Made by a program: the position numbers and the translations under genes. Positions 1 to 7,910 of a DNA stretch of 64,000 nucleotides are shown here, in pieces. The notes under the pieces are model-generated. The model was given only the letters and a program-made list of their open reading frames with translations, searched no databases and was not told where the DNA came from. The DNA is from Massilia sp. IC2-477 (lineage in GTDB: Bacteria; Pseudomonadota; Gammaproteobacteria; Burkholderiales; Burkholderiaceae_D). The stretch lies in contig NZ_JAJFEQ010000010.1 in the NCBI RefSeq assembly GCF_020707265.1, forward strand, positions 124,001 to 188,000. Reading direction: 5' to 3'. Positions within the stretch are counted from its first letter, which is position 1. Each line of letters starts with the position of its first letter.

Positions 1-1332
1 CTGGGACGACGGGCCATCGGCCCGATCGAATACCTGGGCCGCAGCGCCGATGCGCTCGGCCAGGGCAAGGAACTGGGCTACGAAGCGCAGGGCCTGGCCG
101 AGATCGACAACGTCGCGGCGCGCATGGCCGACGCCTCGCGCCAGATCCGCCAGTCGCAGGACGAACTCGAGCGCCGCGTGACCGAGGCGGTGGCCGCCAC
201 CGAACGCGCGCAGGGCGCCCTGCTCAAGTCGCAGAAGCTGGAAGCGCTGGGCCGTCTGACCGGCGGCATCGCGCACGAATTCAACAACCTGCTGCAGACC
301 CTGAGCACGGCGCTGCAGCTGGCCGACATGAAGAACCGGGACGACAAGGTGCGCGGCCTGATCCAGACCTGCAAGAAGACCGTGCAGCGCGCCACAGCCC
401 TCACCGGCCAGCTCGGTTCCTTCGGCCGCATCCAGGAAGCGCGCCGCGAAACGGTCGACGCCTGCCAGCAGCTGCGCAGCGCGCGCCAGCTGATGAGCGG
501 CGCCCTGCGCGCGGACATCGAACTGCAGATCGAGTGCGACGAGCCGGCCTGGCCTGTGCTGGTCGAGCCCCTGCAGTTCGACCTTGCCCTGCTGAACCTG
601 GCGGTGAATGCGCGCGACGCCATGCCCTCCGGCGGCGTGCTGCGCATCGAGGCGCGCAACCTGACCCTGGCGCAGCCGCCGGGCCAGCTGGCGCCGGGCG
701 ACTACGTACGGGTATCGGTAAGCGACACCGGCAGCGGCATGGCGCCCGAGGTGCTGGCGCGCGCGCTCGACCCCTTCTACACCACCAAGAGCCAGGGCCA
801 GGGCACCGGCCTCGGGCTGCCGCAGGCCTATGCCTTCGCGCTGCAGTCGCAGGGCCTCTTGCAGCTCGACAGCACGCCCGGCCACGGCACCCGGGTCGAG
901 ATCTACCTGCCGCGCGCCCCACAGCCGGCGGCCACACCGGGCGCTGCGCCGACCCACGCGCCCCTGCCGCGCGGGCGCGGCAGCGTGCTGTTCGTCGAGG
1001 ACGACGCACTGGTGCGCGAAGCGGTCGCGCATGCGCTCGAGGAAGCCGGCTTCGAGGTGCTGGTCGCCCACGACGGCGAACAGGCGGTCGCCCTGCTCGA
1101 CGCCGGCGCCCGGCCCGCCGTGGTGTTTTCCGACATCGTCATGCCGGGCACGGTCAGCGGCATCGACCTGGCCGCCATCGTGCGCCAGCGCGATCCCGCG
1201 CTGCCGGTGGTGCTAGCTACCGGATATACCGAAAAACAGCCTTCCCTGCCCGGGGTCCAGGTCCTGGCCAAGCCCTACCCGATCGAACGCCTGGTGGCCC
1301 TGCTGGCGAGCGTTTCCGCATACCCCAATTGA
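1..1332 (+). CDS. Hybrid sensor histidine kinase with C-terminal receiver (5' partial)
   Basis: The reading frame is open from the first base, so the N-terminus (probably the sensor and membrane part) lies outside the window. The visible 443 residues begin with a HAMP-like stretch (about 1-45) and a coiled coil. A HisKA H-box follows with the phospho-accepting His at residue 92 (GGIAHEFNN), then an ATP-binding domain with the N-box NLAVNARDAMP and G-boxes DTGSGM and GTGLGL. The C-terminus is a receiver domain with the acidic pair VEDD, phospho-acceptor Asp378 (SDIVMPG) and the conserved Lys in AKPYP. Such proteins relay phosphate from the H-box to the attached receiver or to a partner. The gene lies 224 bp before a sigma-54 activator and the fibre locus, so regulation of that locus is plausible but inferred. 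The stimulus is unknown. Confidence 0.9.
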   Translation: MGRRAIGPIEYLGRSADALGQGKELGYEAQGLAEIDNVAARMADASRQIRQSQDELERRVTEAVAATERAQGALLKSQKLEALGRLTGGIAHEFNNLLQTLSTALQLADMKNRDDKVRGLIQTCKKTVQRATALTGQLGSFGRIQEARRETVDACQQLRSARQLMSGALRADIELQIECDEPAWPVLVEPLQFDLALLNLAVNARDAMPSGGVLRIEARNLTLAQPPGQLAPGDYVRVSVSDTGSGMAPEVLARALDPFYTTKSQGQGTGLGLPQAYAFALQSQGLLQLDSTPGHGTRVEIYLPRAPQPAATPGAAPTHAPLPRGRGSVLFVEDDALVREAVAHALEEAGFEVLVAHDGEQAVALLDAGARPAVVFSDIVMPGTVSGIDLAAIVRQRDPALPVVLATGYTEKQPSLPGVQVLAKPYPIERLVALLASVSAYPN

Positions 1333-1353
1333 GGTAAATACTGTAAGGCATTG

Positions 1354-1367
1354 ATTCCTGTAGGAAT
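1354..1367. promoter_or_regulatory. Small palindrome upstream of the sigma-54 activator gene
   Basis: ATTCC-TGTA-GGAAT is a perfect 14-bp palindrome in the 224-bp gap between the kinase stop and the activator start. It could be an operator or a weak stem. Nothing else supports it. Confidence 0.25.
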
Positions 1368-1556
1368 TTATGCGATGCGGATTACCAACTCTACAATATT
1401 TGTGCGCCCAAAAGCCTTAGGTTCTGGTTAAATGTACCTAAAGCGGTGTCGGAGAATCCGGCAAATCCCTCCCAGTGTTTTTCTTACAGAATGCTTGGGA
1501 GTCCGGCCGACAGCGTGGCCTGCATTACCGGTATAACGAATAACAACGAGGTCAAT

Positions 1557-2891
1557 GTGTCGGTCAAACGACTCTTATGCATTACGAATGAGGGGAACGC
1601 GGGCGTGCGCTCGGCCTGCGGCGATTTGCAGGGCTGGGACGTGTGCATCGTGGACAGTATCCAGGCTGCGCGCAAGGTGCTGGCACAGCAGCACTATCCG
1701 GTTGGCCTGCTGTTCGACGGCGACGGCAGCCTCGAGCACGACGACACCGACCGTTTCCTGCAGCAGCATCACCAGGTGCGCTGGATCGGTGTCTTCAATG
1801 TCGATCTGCTGCACCGGCCGCAGTTGCGCCATGCCATTGCAAATCACTTGTACGATTTCCACACGCGTCCGGTCGACACGGTACGGCTGCATCACTCGCT
1901 CGGCCACGCCCATGGCATGGCGATGCTGGCGAGATCGACGCCAGCGCACCTGAGGACGGCCACCACGCGCCGCATCGATGGCCAGTCTGTCGCGATCCGA
2001 CGCCTGCGCGCCCATATCGACAAGATCGCGGCGGTCGACGCGCCGGTGCTGATCTCCGGTGAAAGCGGCAGCGGCAAGGAACTGGCGGCGCAGGAAATCC
2101 ATGCCCAGTCGCCTCGTGCAGGTGGGCCATTTATCGCCATCAACTGCGCGGCGATTCCACCCTCGCTGATCCATTCCGAACTGTTCGGTTATGAACGTGG
2201 AGCCTTTACCGGCGCCGCCAAGGACAAGCCTGGCCTGATCGAGGCAGCCTCCGGCGGCAGCATCTTCCTGGACGAGATCGGCGACCTGCCGCTCGACCTC
2301 CAGGCCAGCCTGCTGCGCTTCTTGCAGGAACGCACGATCTACCGTGTCGGCGGCACCCGGACGGTGGCGGTCGATGCGCGTGTGATCGCCGCCAGCCACG
2401 TCGACCTGCCGAAGGCGGTGGCCGAAGGGCGCTTCCGCGAAGACCTGTACTACCGTCTGAGCGTGTTCCCGATCCGCGTGCCGCCGCTGCGCGAGCGCAA
2501 GGACGACCTGCCGATGCTGACCGAGATCATCTTCAACAAGTATGCGGACGAGAAAAGCCCGCAACTGAAGGGCATCAGCAAGCAGGCGCTGCGCGCCATG
2601 GCCCAGCATGACTGGCCGGGCAATATCCGCGAACTGATCAACCGCATGCGGCGCGCCATGGTGCTGGCCGAGAACCGCCTGATCATGCCGGAAGACCTGG
2701 AGCTGGCGCCGCAGGAAGACGCCATCATCCTGCGCGAAGGCCTGGACAACTCGCGCGGCAGCGCCGAACGTACCGCTATCTGGAACAGCCTGGCCAAGTG
2801 CGGCAACAACATCAGCCAGGCGGCGCGCGACCTCGGTGTCTCGCGCATGACGCTGTACCGCCTGATGGCCAAGCATTCCATCGCGCCTTGA
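1557..2891 (+). CDS. Sigma-54 enhancer-binding regulator, VpsR-like N-terminus
   Basis: This 444-aa NtrC-family activator has an N-terminal domain (1-125) resembling the atypical receiver of VpsR. An AAA+ core follows with Walker A GESGSGKE (168-175), the sigma-54 contact loop GAFTGA (215-220) and Walker B ending in Asp-Glu 239-240. A Fis-type helix-turn-helix (SQAARDLGVSRMTLYR) closes the protein. I chose GTG 1557 because GAGG lies 5 bp upstream; an in-frame GTG at 1446 would add 37 residues without an obvious ribosome site. It sits directly upstream of two sigma-54 promoters that share tandem elements, making it the obvious candidate activator. VpsR proteins respond to c-di-GMP; whether this one does is inference. 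Confidence 0.9.
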   Translation: MSVKRLLCITNEGNAGVRSACGDLQGWDVCIVDSIQAARKVLAQQHYPVGLLFDGDGSLEHDDTDRFLQQHHQVRWIGVFNVDLLHRPQLRHAIANHLYDFHTRPVDTVRLHHSLGHAHGMAMLARSTPAHLRTATTRRIDGQSVAIRRLRAHIDKIAAVDAPVLISGESGSGKELAAQEIHAQSPRAGGPFIAINCAAIPPSLIHSELFGYERGAFTGAAKDKPGLIEAASGGSIFLDEIGDLPLDLQASLLRFLQERTIYRVGGTRTVAVDARVIAASHVDLPKAVAEGRFREDLYYRLSVFPIRVPPLRERKDDLPMLTEIIFNKYADEKSPQLKGISKQALRAMAQHDWPGNIRELINRMRRAMVLAENRLIMPEDLELAPQEDAIILREGLDNSRGSAERTAIWNSLAKCGNNISQAARDLGVSRMTLYRLMAKHSIAP

Positions 2892-2930
2892 CCCGTCCGG
2901 GTTCCCTCCTCATTTCCTACATACACATCC

Positions 2931-2964
2931 AAGCGCCCTAGCGGCGCTTGGGGGCGTTCGCCCC
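2931..2964 (+). terminator. Hairpin pair after the activator gene
   Basis: Two adjacent inverted repeats follow the stop codon: AAGCGCC/GGCGCTT (2931-2937 and 2943-2949) and GGGGCG-TT-CGCCCC (2951-2964). There is no T-run, so intrinsic termination is uncertain, but the stems separate the activator from the sigma-54 promoter region. Confidence 0.4.
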
Positions 2965-2970
2965 GCATGC

Positions 2971-3030
2971 TGTTACAGCTTGATACAGTCTGGTGACAAT
3001 TTACTCCGAAGTGTCACAGCCTTGAGACAG
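2971..3030 (+). promoter_or_regulatory. Tandem upstream activator elements, first repeat-protein gene
   Basis: Two related 18-19-bp elements are seen: TGTTACAGCTTGATACAG (2971-2988) and TGTCACAGCCTTGAGACAG (3012-3030). Their starts are 41 bp apart, about four helical turns. The same pair with the same 41-bp spacing recurs before the second gene (5513-5573). This suits a multimeric enhancer-binding protein, presumably the one encoded next door; the protein assignment is inferred. Confidence 0.7.
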
Positions 3031-3080
3031 GCTTTCGTTCACTAGTTGAATCGCCCCATCAATTCAGTCCTACAAACTTG

Positions 3081-3100
3081 CTGAGCATAAAAATGCTCAG
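3081..3100. promoter_or_regulatory. Perfect 8-bp-arm palindrome, first promoter only
   Basis: CTGAGCAT-AAAA-ATGCTCAG is perfect here. The aligned site before the second gene (about 5623-5642) keeps the AAAA centre but has lost the symmetry. It may be an extra operator that distinguishes the two promoters. Confidence 0.4.
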
Positions 3101-3103
3101 GCT

Positions 3104-3116
3104 AATCAAGGACTTG
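3104..3116 (+). promoter_or_regulatory. IHF-consensus site, first promoter
   Basis: AATCAAGGACTTG matches the IHF consensus WATCAA-N4-TTR at every position. It lies between the upstream elements and the -24/-12 core, where a DNA bend usually helps a sigma-54 activator reach the polymerase. Confidence 0.65.
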
Positions 3117-3131
3117 GGGGTGGAATTAGAA

Positions 3132-3150
3132 GCTGGCACGCAACCTGCTA
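3132..3150 (+). promoter_or_regulatory. Sigma-54 promoter of the first repeat-protein gene
   Basis: TGGCACGCAACCTGCT carries GG at 3135-3136 and GC at 3147-3148, exactly GG-N10-GC, with the strong TGGCACG -24 box. The start site would fall near 3160, giving a leader of about 63 nt. The same element is repeated at 5673-5691. Confidence 0.85.
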
Positions 3151-3222
3151 GAGCGTACATGGACCGGCCTGACACGACGCCGGGCATTTCAACTTTCAGT
3201 GACACATAAAGGGGAGTAACAG

Positions 3223-5277
3223 ATGAAGCGCACACTTCTGGCGACCGCGATCGCACTGGCATTCGGCATGGCCCACGCACAAGATGGCAACACGGCCGGC
3301 GACGTCCGCCGTGGCAATAACCAGACTCAAACCACTGACCAGAGCAACAACTCGGATAACCGCGATTCCTCGGGCCAGAACCGTAGCAGCGGCGACGCCC
3401 GGGCAAGCGCTGCAGGCGCCGCCTCGGCCAACAACAACGGCAACGCCTCCTCCTCGGTCACCGGTTCGTACAACACCTCGACCGCCAGCTCGATCAGCAC
3501 CCTGGAAGGCCGTGCAGCGAACAACACCGTCAACACCATCGGCAACTACGCCGAGAACGGCGCAGCCGCAAGCGGCGCGGCAGGCACCGGCGCGGAAGGC
3601 GGTAGCGCCAACGGCGGCAACGCCAATGGCAACAACGGCGGCGACAGCGGCGCAGCGCGCGGCGGCAACGGCGCCGCGGGCGGCGACGGCGGCAACGCCA
3701 CCAGCGGCGCCTCGACCAGCGGCAACGCTTCGGCTGCCGCGGCACGCGGCGGTGAAGGCGGTGCCGGCGGCACCACCGGCAATGCCCGTACCGGCGCCGG
3801 CGGCGACGGCGCCATGGGCGGCGACGGCGGCCGCGGTGCGGCAGGCGGCACCGGCGGCCGTGGCGCGGCAGGCGGCACCGGCGGCGAAGGCGGCGGCGGC
3901 AACCTGGGCGGCAACGGCGCCGCAGGCGGCGACGGCGGCCGCGGCGGCAACGCGGACGCTACCGGCGGCCGTGGCGGCAATTCGACGGCCACCGGCGGTA
4001 TTGGCGGCAACGGCGATGCTACCGGCGGCGCAGGCGGCGCAGGCGGCGCGGGCGGTGCCGGCAGCGGCGGCGCGGGTGGCGACGGCATGGGCGGCGCAGG
4101 CGGCTCGAGCGGCCGTGTGGCAGGCGGCAATGGCGGCGGCAACGCCGACGTGAACGGCGGCTCCGGCAGCGCCGGCGGCACCTCGAACGGCATCGGCGGC
4201 GCCGGCGGTACGGGTGGCGAAGGCGGCGCTGGAGGCGCCAGCGGCAGCGCCACCGGCTCGGGCCAGGGCGCCAACAGCAACGCGAGCAGCGGCAGCGCCG
4301 GCAGCGGCGCCAACACCGCGACCGGCGGCGGCAGCAGCGGCGGCGAAGGTAGCGGCGGCGGCAACGCGGACACCAACAGCGGCGGCGCCACCTCGGGCAC
4401 CGCCACCGGCGGCGCCGCGACCAACACGGCAGGCGCATCCACCTCGGGCGAAGGCGGCGCCGGCGCGGCAGGCGGCAACGGCGCTGCGGGCGGCGAAGGC
4501 AGCTCGACCGGCGGCGCGGGCGCGGCCGGCGGTGCTGCCAGCGGCGGCCAGGGCGGCGCAGGCGGCAGCCTGTCGGGCACCGGCGGTGAAGGCGCCACCG
4601 GCACCGGCGGCACCGGCGCGACCGGCACCGGCGGCAGCGGCGCAGCAGGCGCAGCCGGCGGCGAAGGCGGCTCGACCGGCGGCGCAGGCGCAGCCGGCAC
4701 CTCGACCGGCGGCGCAGGCGCCGAAGGCACCTCCACCGGCGGCGCAGGCGCAGCCGGCGGTACCGGCGGTGCGGGCGCTGAAGGCGGTGCCGGCGGCACC
4801 GGCGCGGCAGGCGGCGAAGGCGGTGCCGGCGCGGCAGGCGGCACGGGTGGTTCCGGCGCGGCAGGCGGCACCGGCGGCGCAGGCGGCGCCAGCGGCGCTG
4901 CTTCCAACACCGCTGGTGAAGGCGGCGCAGGCGGCGAAGCCACCGGCGGCAGCGCGACCAGCGGCTCGGCTACCTCGGGCGGTGCAACCGGCGGCAACGG
5001 CGCTGCCGGCGGTGCAGGCGGCAGCAACACCTCGGGTGAAGGCGGCGCAGGCGGCGCCAACACCGGCGGCGCTGCCACCGGCGGCAACGGCGGTTCGGGT
5101 ACCGGCGGCAACGGCGGCAGCCAGGACGTGAGCACCGGCGCCTTCAACATGTCGAACGCAATGTCGGGCGTCGCCCAGACCGCTGCCGGCGTGTCGGTGA
5201 TCAGCCAGAACGGCGGCTTCACCTCGCTGGTCCAGCAGAGCGTCAACGTTCAGTCGAACATGAACGTCGGCCAGTAA
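3223..5277 (+). CDS. Secreted glycine-rich repeat protein 1 (putative fibre subunit)
   Basis: This 684-aa protein starts with a Sec signal peptide (1-19, ending MAHA before Gln20). An Asn/Gln/Ser-rich segment (about 20-110) follows, then a long Gly/Ala/Ser/Thr/Asn low-complexity region (about 110-635) built from GGX and GAX triplets such as GGAGAAGGNGAAGG. A conserved 48-residue C-terminus (637-684) contains SVISQNGGFTSLVQQSVNVQ. After the signal peptide I find no Cys, Trp, Pro, Lys or His. The start follows the ribosome site GGGGAG. It is a tandem paralogue of the next gene, with a duplicated sigma-54 promoter. No homologue with known function is recognised. The peptidase, secretion barrel and small secreted proteins downstream suggest the major subunit of an extracellular fibre or matrix (inference). 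Confidence 0.85.
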   Translation: MKRTLLATAIALAFGMAHAQDGNTAGDVRRGNNQTQTTDQSNNSDNRDSSGQNRSSGDARASAAGAASANNNGNASSSVTGSYNTSTASSISTLEGRAANNTVNTIGNYAENGAAASGAAGTGAEGGSANGGNANGNNGGDSGAARGGNGAAGGDGGNATSGASTSGNASAAAARGGEGGAGGTTGNARTGAGGDGAMGGDGGRGAAGGTGGRGAAGGTGGEGGGGNLGGNGAAGGDGGRGGNADATGGRGGNSTATGGIGGNGDATGGAGGAGGAGGAGSGGAGGDGMGGAGGSSGRVAGGNGGGNADVNGGSGSAGGTSNGIGGAGGTGGEGGAGGASGSATGSGQGANSNASSGSAGSGANTATGGGSSGGEGSGGGNADTNSGGATSGTATGGAATNTAGASTSGEGGAGAAGGNGAAGGEGSSTGGAGAAGGAASGGQGGAGGSLSGTGGEGATGTGGTGATGTGGSGAAGAAGGEGGSTGGAGAAGTSTGGAGAEGTSTGGAGAAGGTGGAGAEGGAGGTGAAGGEGGAGAAGGTGGSGAAGGTGGAGGASGAASNTAGEGGAGGEATGGSATSGSATSGGATGGNGAAGGAGGSNTSGEGGAGGANTGGAATGGNGGSGTGGNGGSQDVSTGAFNMSNAMSGVAQTAAGVSVISQNGGFTSLVQQSVNVQSNMNVGQ

Positions 5278-5318
5278 CAGCACGACGGCCGCACGGCGCC
5301 AGCCGTGTGGCTTCCGAT

Positions 5319-5372
5319 GCCGCAGGCCTGCGCCTGCGGCCATCACGGAGCGGGACCTTGCGTCCCGCTTTG
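5319..5372 (+). terminator. Hairpins and probable terminator after repeat protein 1
   Basis: A perfect 9-bp stem, GCCGCAGGC/GCCTGCGGC (5319-5340), is followed by AGCGGGAC-CTTGC-GTCCCGCT (5349-5369) and a short T-rich tail (TTTGT). This is probably an intrinsic terminator that isolates the first gene. Confidence 0.6.
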
Positions 5373-5512
5373 TCATCTTCGGCAAATCCTGCCTGCTTTC
5401 CGCACGCCTGCCCTGGCGCCGCAAGCCACTTTTCCCCGCCAATCGGCTTCAGCTTTTCCTACATCCTCGCAGCAAGCGTTCTGAACACCTCAGCTCCCCA
5501 TCCCCTTGGCCC

Positions 5513-5573
5513 TGTTACAGCTTGATACAGTCTGGTGACGGTTACGTTACAAGTGTCACAAGATTGAGACAAG
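5513..5573 (+). promoter_or_regulatory. Tandem upstream activator elements, second repeat-protein gene
   Basis: TGTTACAGCTTGATACAG (5513-5530) is identical to the copy at 2971. The second element, TGTCACAAGATTGAGACAAG (5554-5573), is diverged. The 41-bp start-to-start spacing is kept. Confidence 0.7.
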
Positions 5574-5645
5574 GTTTTTCGAAGATGTTGTACTGCCCCA
5601 TCAATCCAGTCCTACAAGCTTGCTCAGCATAAAAATAGGCAGATT

Positions 5646-5658
5646 AATCAAAGACTTG
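5646..5658 (+). promoter_or_regulatory. IHF-consensus site, second promoter
   Basis: AATCAAAGACTTG matches WATCAA-N4-TTR completely. It occupies the same place relative to the sigma-54 core as the copy at 3104-3116. Confidence 0.65.
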
Positions 5659-5672
5659 CAAACGCTTCGCGA

Positions 5673-5691
5673 GCTGGCACGCAAACTGCTA
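5673..5691 (+). promoter_or_regulatory. Sigma-54 promoter of the second repeat-protein gene
   Basis: TGGCACGCAAACTGCT has GG at 5676-5677 and GC at 5688-5689, exactly ten bases apart. It matches the first promoter at all but one base of the core. Confidence 0.85.
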
Positions 5692-5765
5692 AAGGGATAA
5701 GTGGACCGGTGGCATAGGACGCCGGGCATTTCAACTTTTCAGTGACACACAAAGGGGAGTAACAG

Positions 5766-7844
5766 ATGAAGCGCACACTTCTGGCGACCGCGATCGCACT
5801 GGCTTTCGGCATGGCCCAGGCACAAGACACGCAAGGACAAGCCGGCAACTCCGCTGGCGAAGTCCGCGGCGGCAATACCCAAACTCAAACCACTGACCAG
5901 AGCAACAACTCGGACAACCGCAATTCCTCGGGCCAGAACCGCAGCACCGGAAACGCGAATGCCAGCGAAGTGGCTGCAGCCGCTGCCAATAACAACAGCA
6001 CCTCGACTTCCAGCGTCGACAGCTCGTTCAACAATTCGAGCGCTACCGCGACCAGCAACCTGACCGGCACGGTCACCGGCAACAACATCAATAACATCGG
6101 CAACAGCGCCGTCAACAACGGCAACGCCAACGGCGCTGCCGGTAACGGCGCAGCCGGCGGCGACGCCACCGGCGGCAATGCCCGCGGCGGCGACGGCGGC
6201 GCAAGCGGCGCGGCACGCGGCGCCAACGGCGCCATGGGCGGCGCAGGCGCAACCGGCCGCAGCGGCGAAGCCACCAGCGGCGCCTCGGATGTGGGCGCAG
6301 CCAACGGCGGCGCAGGCGGCGCCGGCGGCGATACCGGCAATGCACGCACCGGCGCAGGCGGCTCGGGCGCTGCCGGCGGCATGGGCGGCAACGGCGCCGC
6401 AGGCGGCGACGGCGGCCGCGGCGCAGCTGGCGGCATCGGCGGCTCGGGCGGCGGCGGCAACACCGGCGGCGCCGGCGCTGCAGGCGGCATGGGCGGCAAC
6501 GGCGGCACCTCGACCGCAACCGGCGGCCGTGGCGGCAATGCCGACGCAATGGGCGGCAACGGCGGCATGTCGACCGCGACCGGCGGCAACGGCGCACGTG
6601 GCGGCGAAGCCGGCAGCGGCACCGGCGCCAACGGCGGCATGTCCACCGGCGGCACCGGCGGCGACGCCGGCAACCTGAATGGCGGCAACGGCGGCGGCAA
6701 CGGCACCGTGACCGCAGGCAGCGGCGGCAGCGGCGGCGGTTCGAGCGCCGGCGGCGGCAGCGGCGCCGCGGGCGGCATGGGCGGCACGGGCGGCACCAGC
6801 GGCGCGGCAACCGGCTCGGGCCAGGGCGCAACCGGCACCGCCAGCACTGCAGGCGCCGGCACCGGCGGGAACATGGCCAACGCCGGCTCGAGCGGCATGT
6901 CGGGCGAGACCGGCGGCGGCATGGGCGGCGCAGCCACCTCGAACAGCGGCGAAGCCACCTCGGGCGCTGCCAGCACCGGCACCGTCTCGAACACTGCAGG
7001 TGATGCGAGCTCCGGCGCAGGCGGCGCAGGCGCAGCCGGCGGCGCAGGTGGTTCGGGCGCTGCAGGCACCTCGACCGGCGGCGCAGGCGCTGCAGGCGGC
7101 ACCGGCACCGGCGGCACCGCCGGCAACGGCGCAGCCCTGACCGGCACCGGCGGCGCAGGCGGCGCAGGCACCGGCGGCGCAGGTGGCGCAGGCACCGGCG
7201 GCGAAGGCGGCGCAGGCGGCGCAGGCGCAGCCGGCACCGCAACCGGCGGCGCAGGCGCAGAAGGCAGCTCGACTGCCGGCGCTGGCGCAGCAGGCAGCTC
7301 GACCGGCGGCGCCGGCGCAGCTGGCGGCGAAGGCGGCACGGGCGGTGCGGGCGGTGCCGGCGGCGCCGGCGCAGCAGGCGGCGCAGGCGGCTCGGGCGCA
7401 ACCGGCGGCAACGGCGGCTCGGGCGCAACGGGTGGCAACGGCGGTTCGGGCGCAGCCAGCGGCGGCGCATCGAATGCCAGCGGCGCAGGCGCAGCAGGCG
7501 GCTCGGCCACCGGCGGCACCTCGACCAGCGGCTCGGCTACCTCGGGCGAAGCGACTGGCGGCGCCGGCGGTGAAGGCGGCGCAGGCGGCAGCAACACCTC
7601 GGGCGCCGGCGGCGCAGGCGGCACCAGCACCGGCGGCGAAGCCATGGGCGGCGCAGGCGGCGCGGGCACCGGCGGCAACGGCGGCACCCAGAGCGTGAGC
7701 ACCGGCGCCTTCGACATGTCGAACACCATGTCGAACATCGCCCAGGGTGCTGCAGGCGTCTCGGTGATCAGCCAGAACAACGGCTTCTCGTCGCTGATCC
7801 AGCAGAGCGTCAACGTTCAGTCGAACATGAACGTCGGCCAGTAA
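5766..7844 (+). CDS. Secreted glycine-rich repeat protein 2 (putative fibre subunit)
   Basis: This 692-aa paralogue of the preceding repeat protein has nearly the same signal peptide (ending MAQA), an N/Q/S-rich segment containing QTQTTDQSNNSDNR, a Gly/Ala-rich GGX-triplet core (about 110-645) and the same C-terminal module with SVISQNNGFSSLIQQSVNVQ. The core differs in the order of its repeats (more GGM and GGAGT), so the copies have drifted by repeat shuffling while the ends are conserved. The leader, with AAAGGGGAG before ATG, is copied too. The 128-aa, C39 peptidase, 172-aa and barrel genes follow on the same strand. Function as a polymeric extracellular subunit is inferred from composition and neighbours. 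Confidence 0.85.
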   Translation: MKRTLLATAIALAFGMAQAQDTQGQAGNSAGEVRGGNTQTQTTDQSNNSDNRNSSGQNRSTGNANASEVAAAAANNNSTSTSSVDSSFNNSSATATSNLTGTVTGNNINNIGNSAVNNGNANGAAGNGAAGGDATGGNARGGDGGASGAARGANGAMGGAGATGRSGEATSGASDVGAANGGAGGAGGDTGNARTGAGGSGAAGGMGGNGAAGGDGGRGAAGGIGGSGGGGNTGGAGAAGGMGGNGGTSTATGGRGGNADAMGGNGGMSTATGGNGARGGEAGSGTGANGGMSTGGTGGDAGNLNGGNGGGNGTVTAGSGGSGGGSSAGGGSGAAGGMGGTGGTSGAATGSGQGATGTASTAGAGTGGNMANAGSSGMSGETGGGMGGAATSNSGEATSGAASTGTVSNTAGDASSGAGGAGAAGGAGGSGAAGTSTGGAGAAGGTGTGGTAGNGAALTGTGGAGGAGTGGAGGAGTGGEGGAGGAGAAGTATGGAGAEGSSTAGAGAAGSSTGGAGAAGGEGGTGGAGGAGGAGAAGGAGGSGATGGNGGSGATGGNGGSGAASGGASNASGAGAAGGSATGGTSTSGSATSGEATGGAGGEGGAGGSNTSGAGGAGGTSTGGEAMGGAGGAGTGGNGGTQSVSTGAFDMSNTMSNIAQGAAGVSVISQNNGFSSLIQQSVNVQSNMNVGQ

Positions 7845-7854
7845 TTTCGGCAGT

Positions 7855-7889
7855 AACCGCCGCGCGGCATCGGTCGCGCGGCGGTTTTT
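7855..7889 (+). terminator. Strong intrinsic terminator after repeat protein 2
   Basis: A perfect 12-bp stem, AACCGCCGCGCG (7855-7866) with CGCGCGGCGGTT (7875-7886), closes an 8-nt loop and runs into TTTTT. It lies between the abundant subunit and the export genes, so it probably limits read-through and makes the downstream products less abundant. Confidence 0.85.
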
Positions 7890-7910
7890 CCGCACCCGAG
7901 GGGAGATTTT

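Larger units (their letters stand above)
5278..5765. other. Intergenic region between the two repeat-protein genes
   Basis: This 488-bp gap holds hairpins after the first gene (5319-5370) and, from about 5511, a near copy of the promoter region at 2969-3222. I see no convincing coding frame. A 72-codon open frame at 5307-5525 lacks a ribosome site and overlaps the hairpins and the promoter. Confidence 0.7.

Noticed and set aside
3700..5100. Short-period DNA repeats in the repeat-protein genes, at first glance array-like
   Set aside because: The repetition is codon-level (GGCGGCGCAGGC types) within one reading frame. There are no unique spacers or constant-length repeats, so it is not a CRISPR array.
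5307..5525. 72-codon open frame between the two repeat genes
   Set aside because: It has no ribosome site, lies over the terminator hairpins and runs into the promoter elements of the second gene.
3223..7844. Direct homology of the repeat proteins to mycobacterial PE_PGRS proteins
   Set aside because: The N-terminal PE domain is absent. The likeness is compositional only, so it is used solely as a structural analogy.
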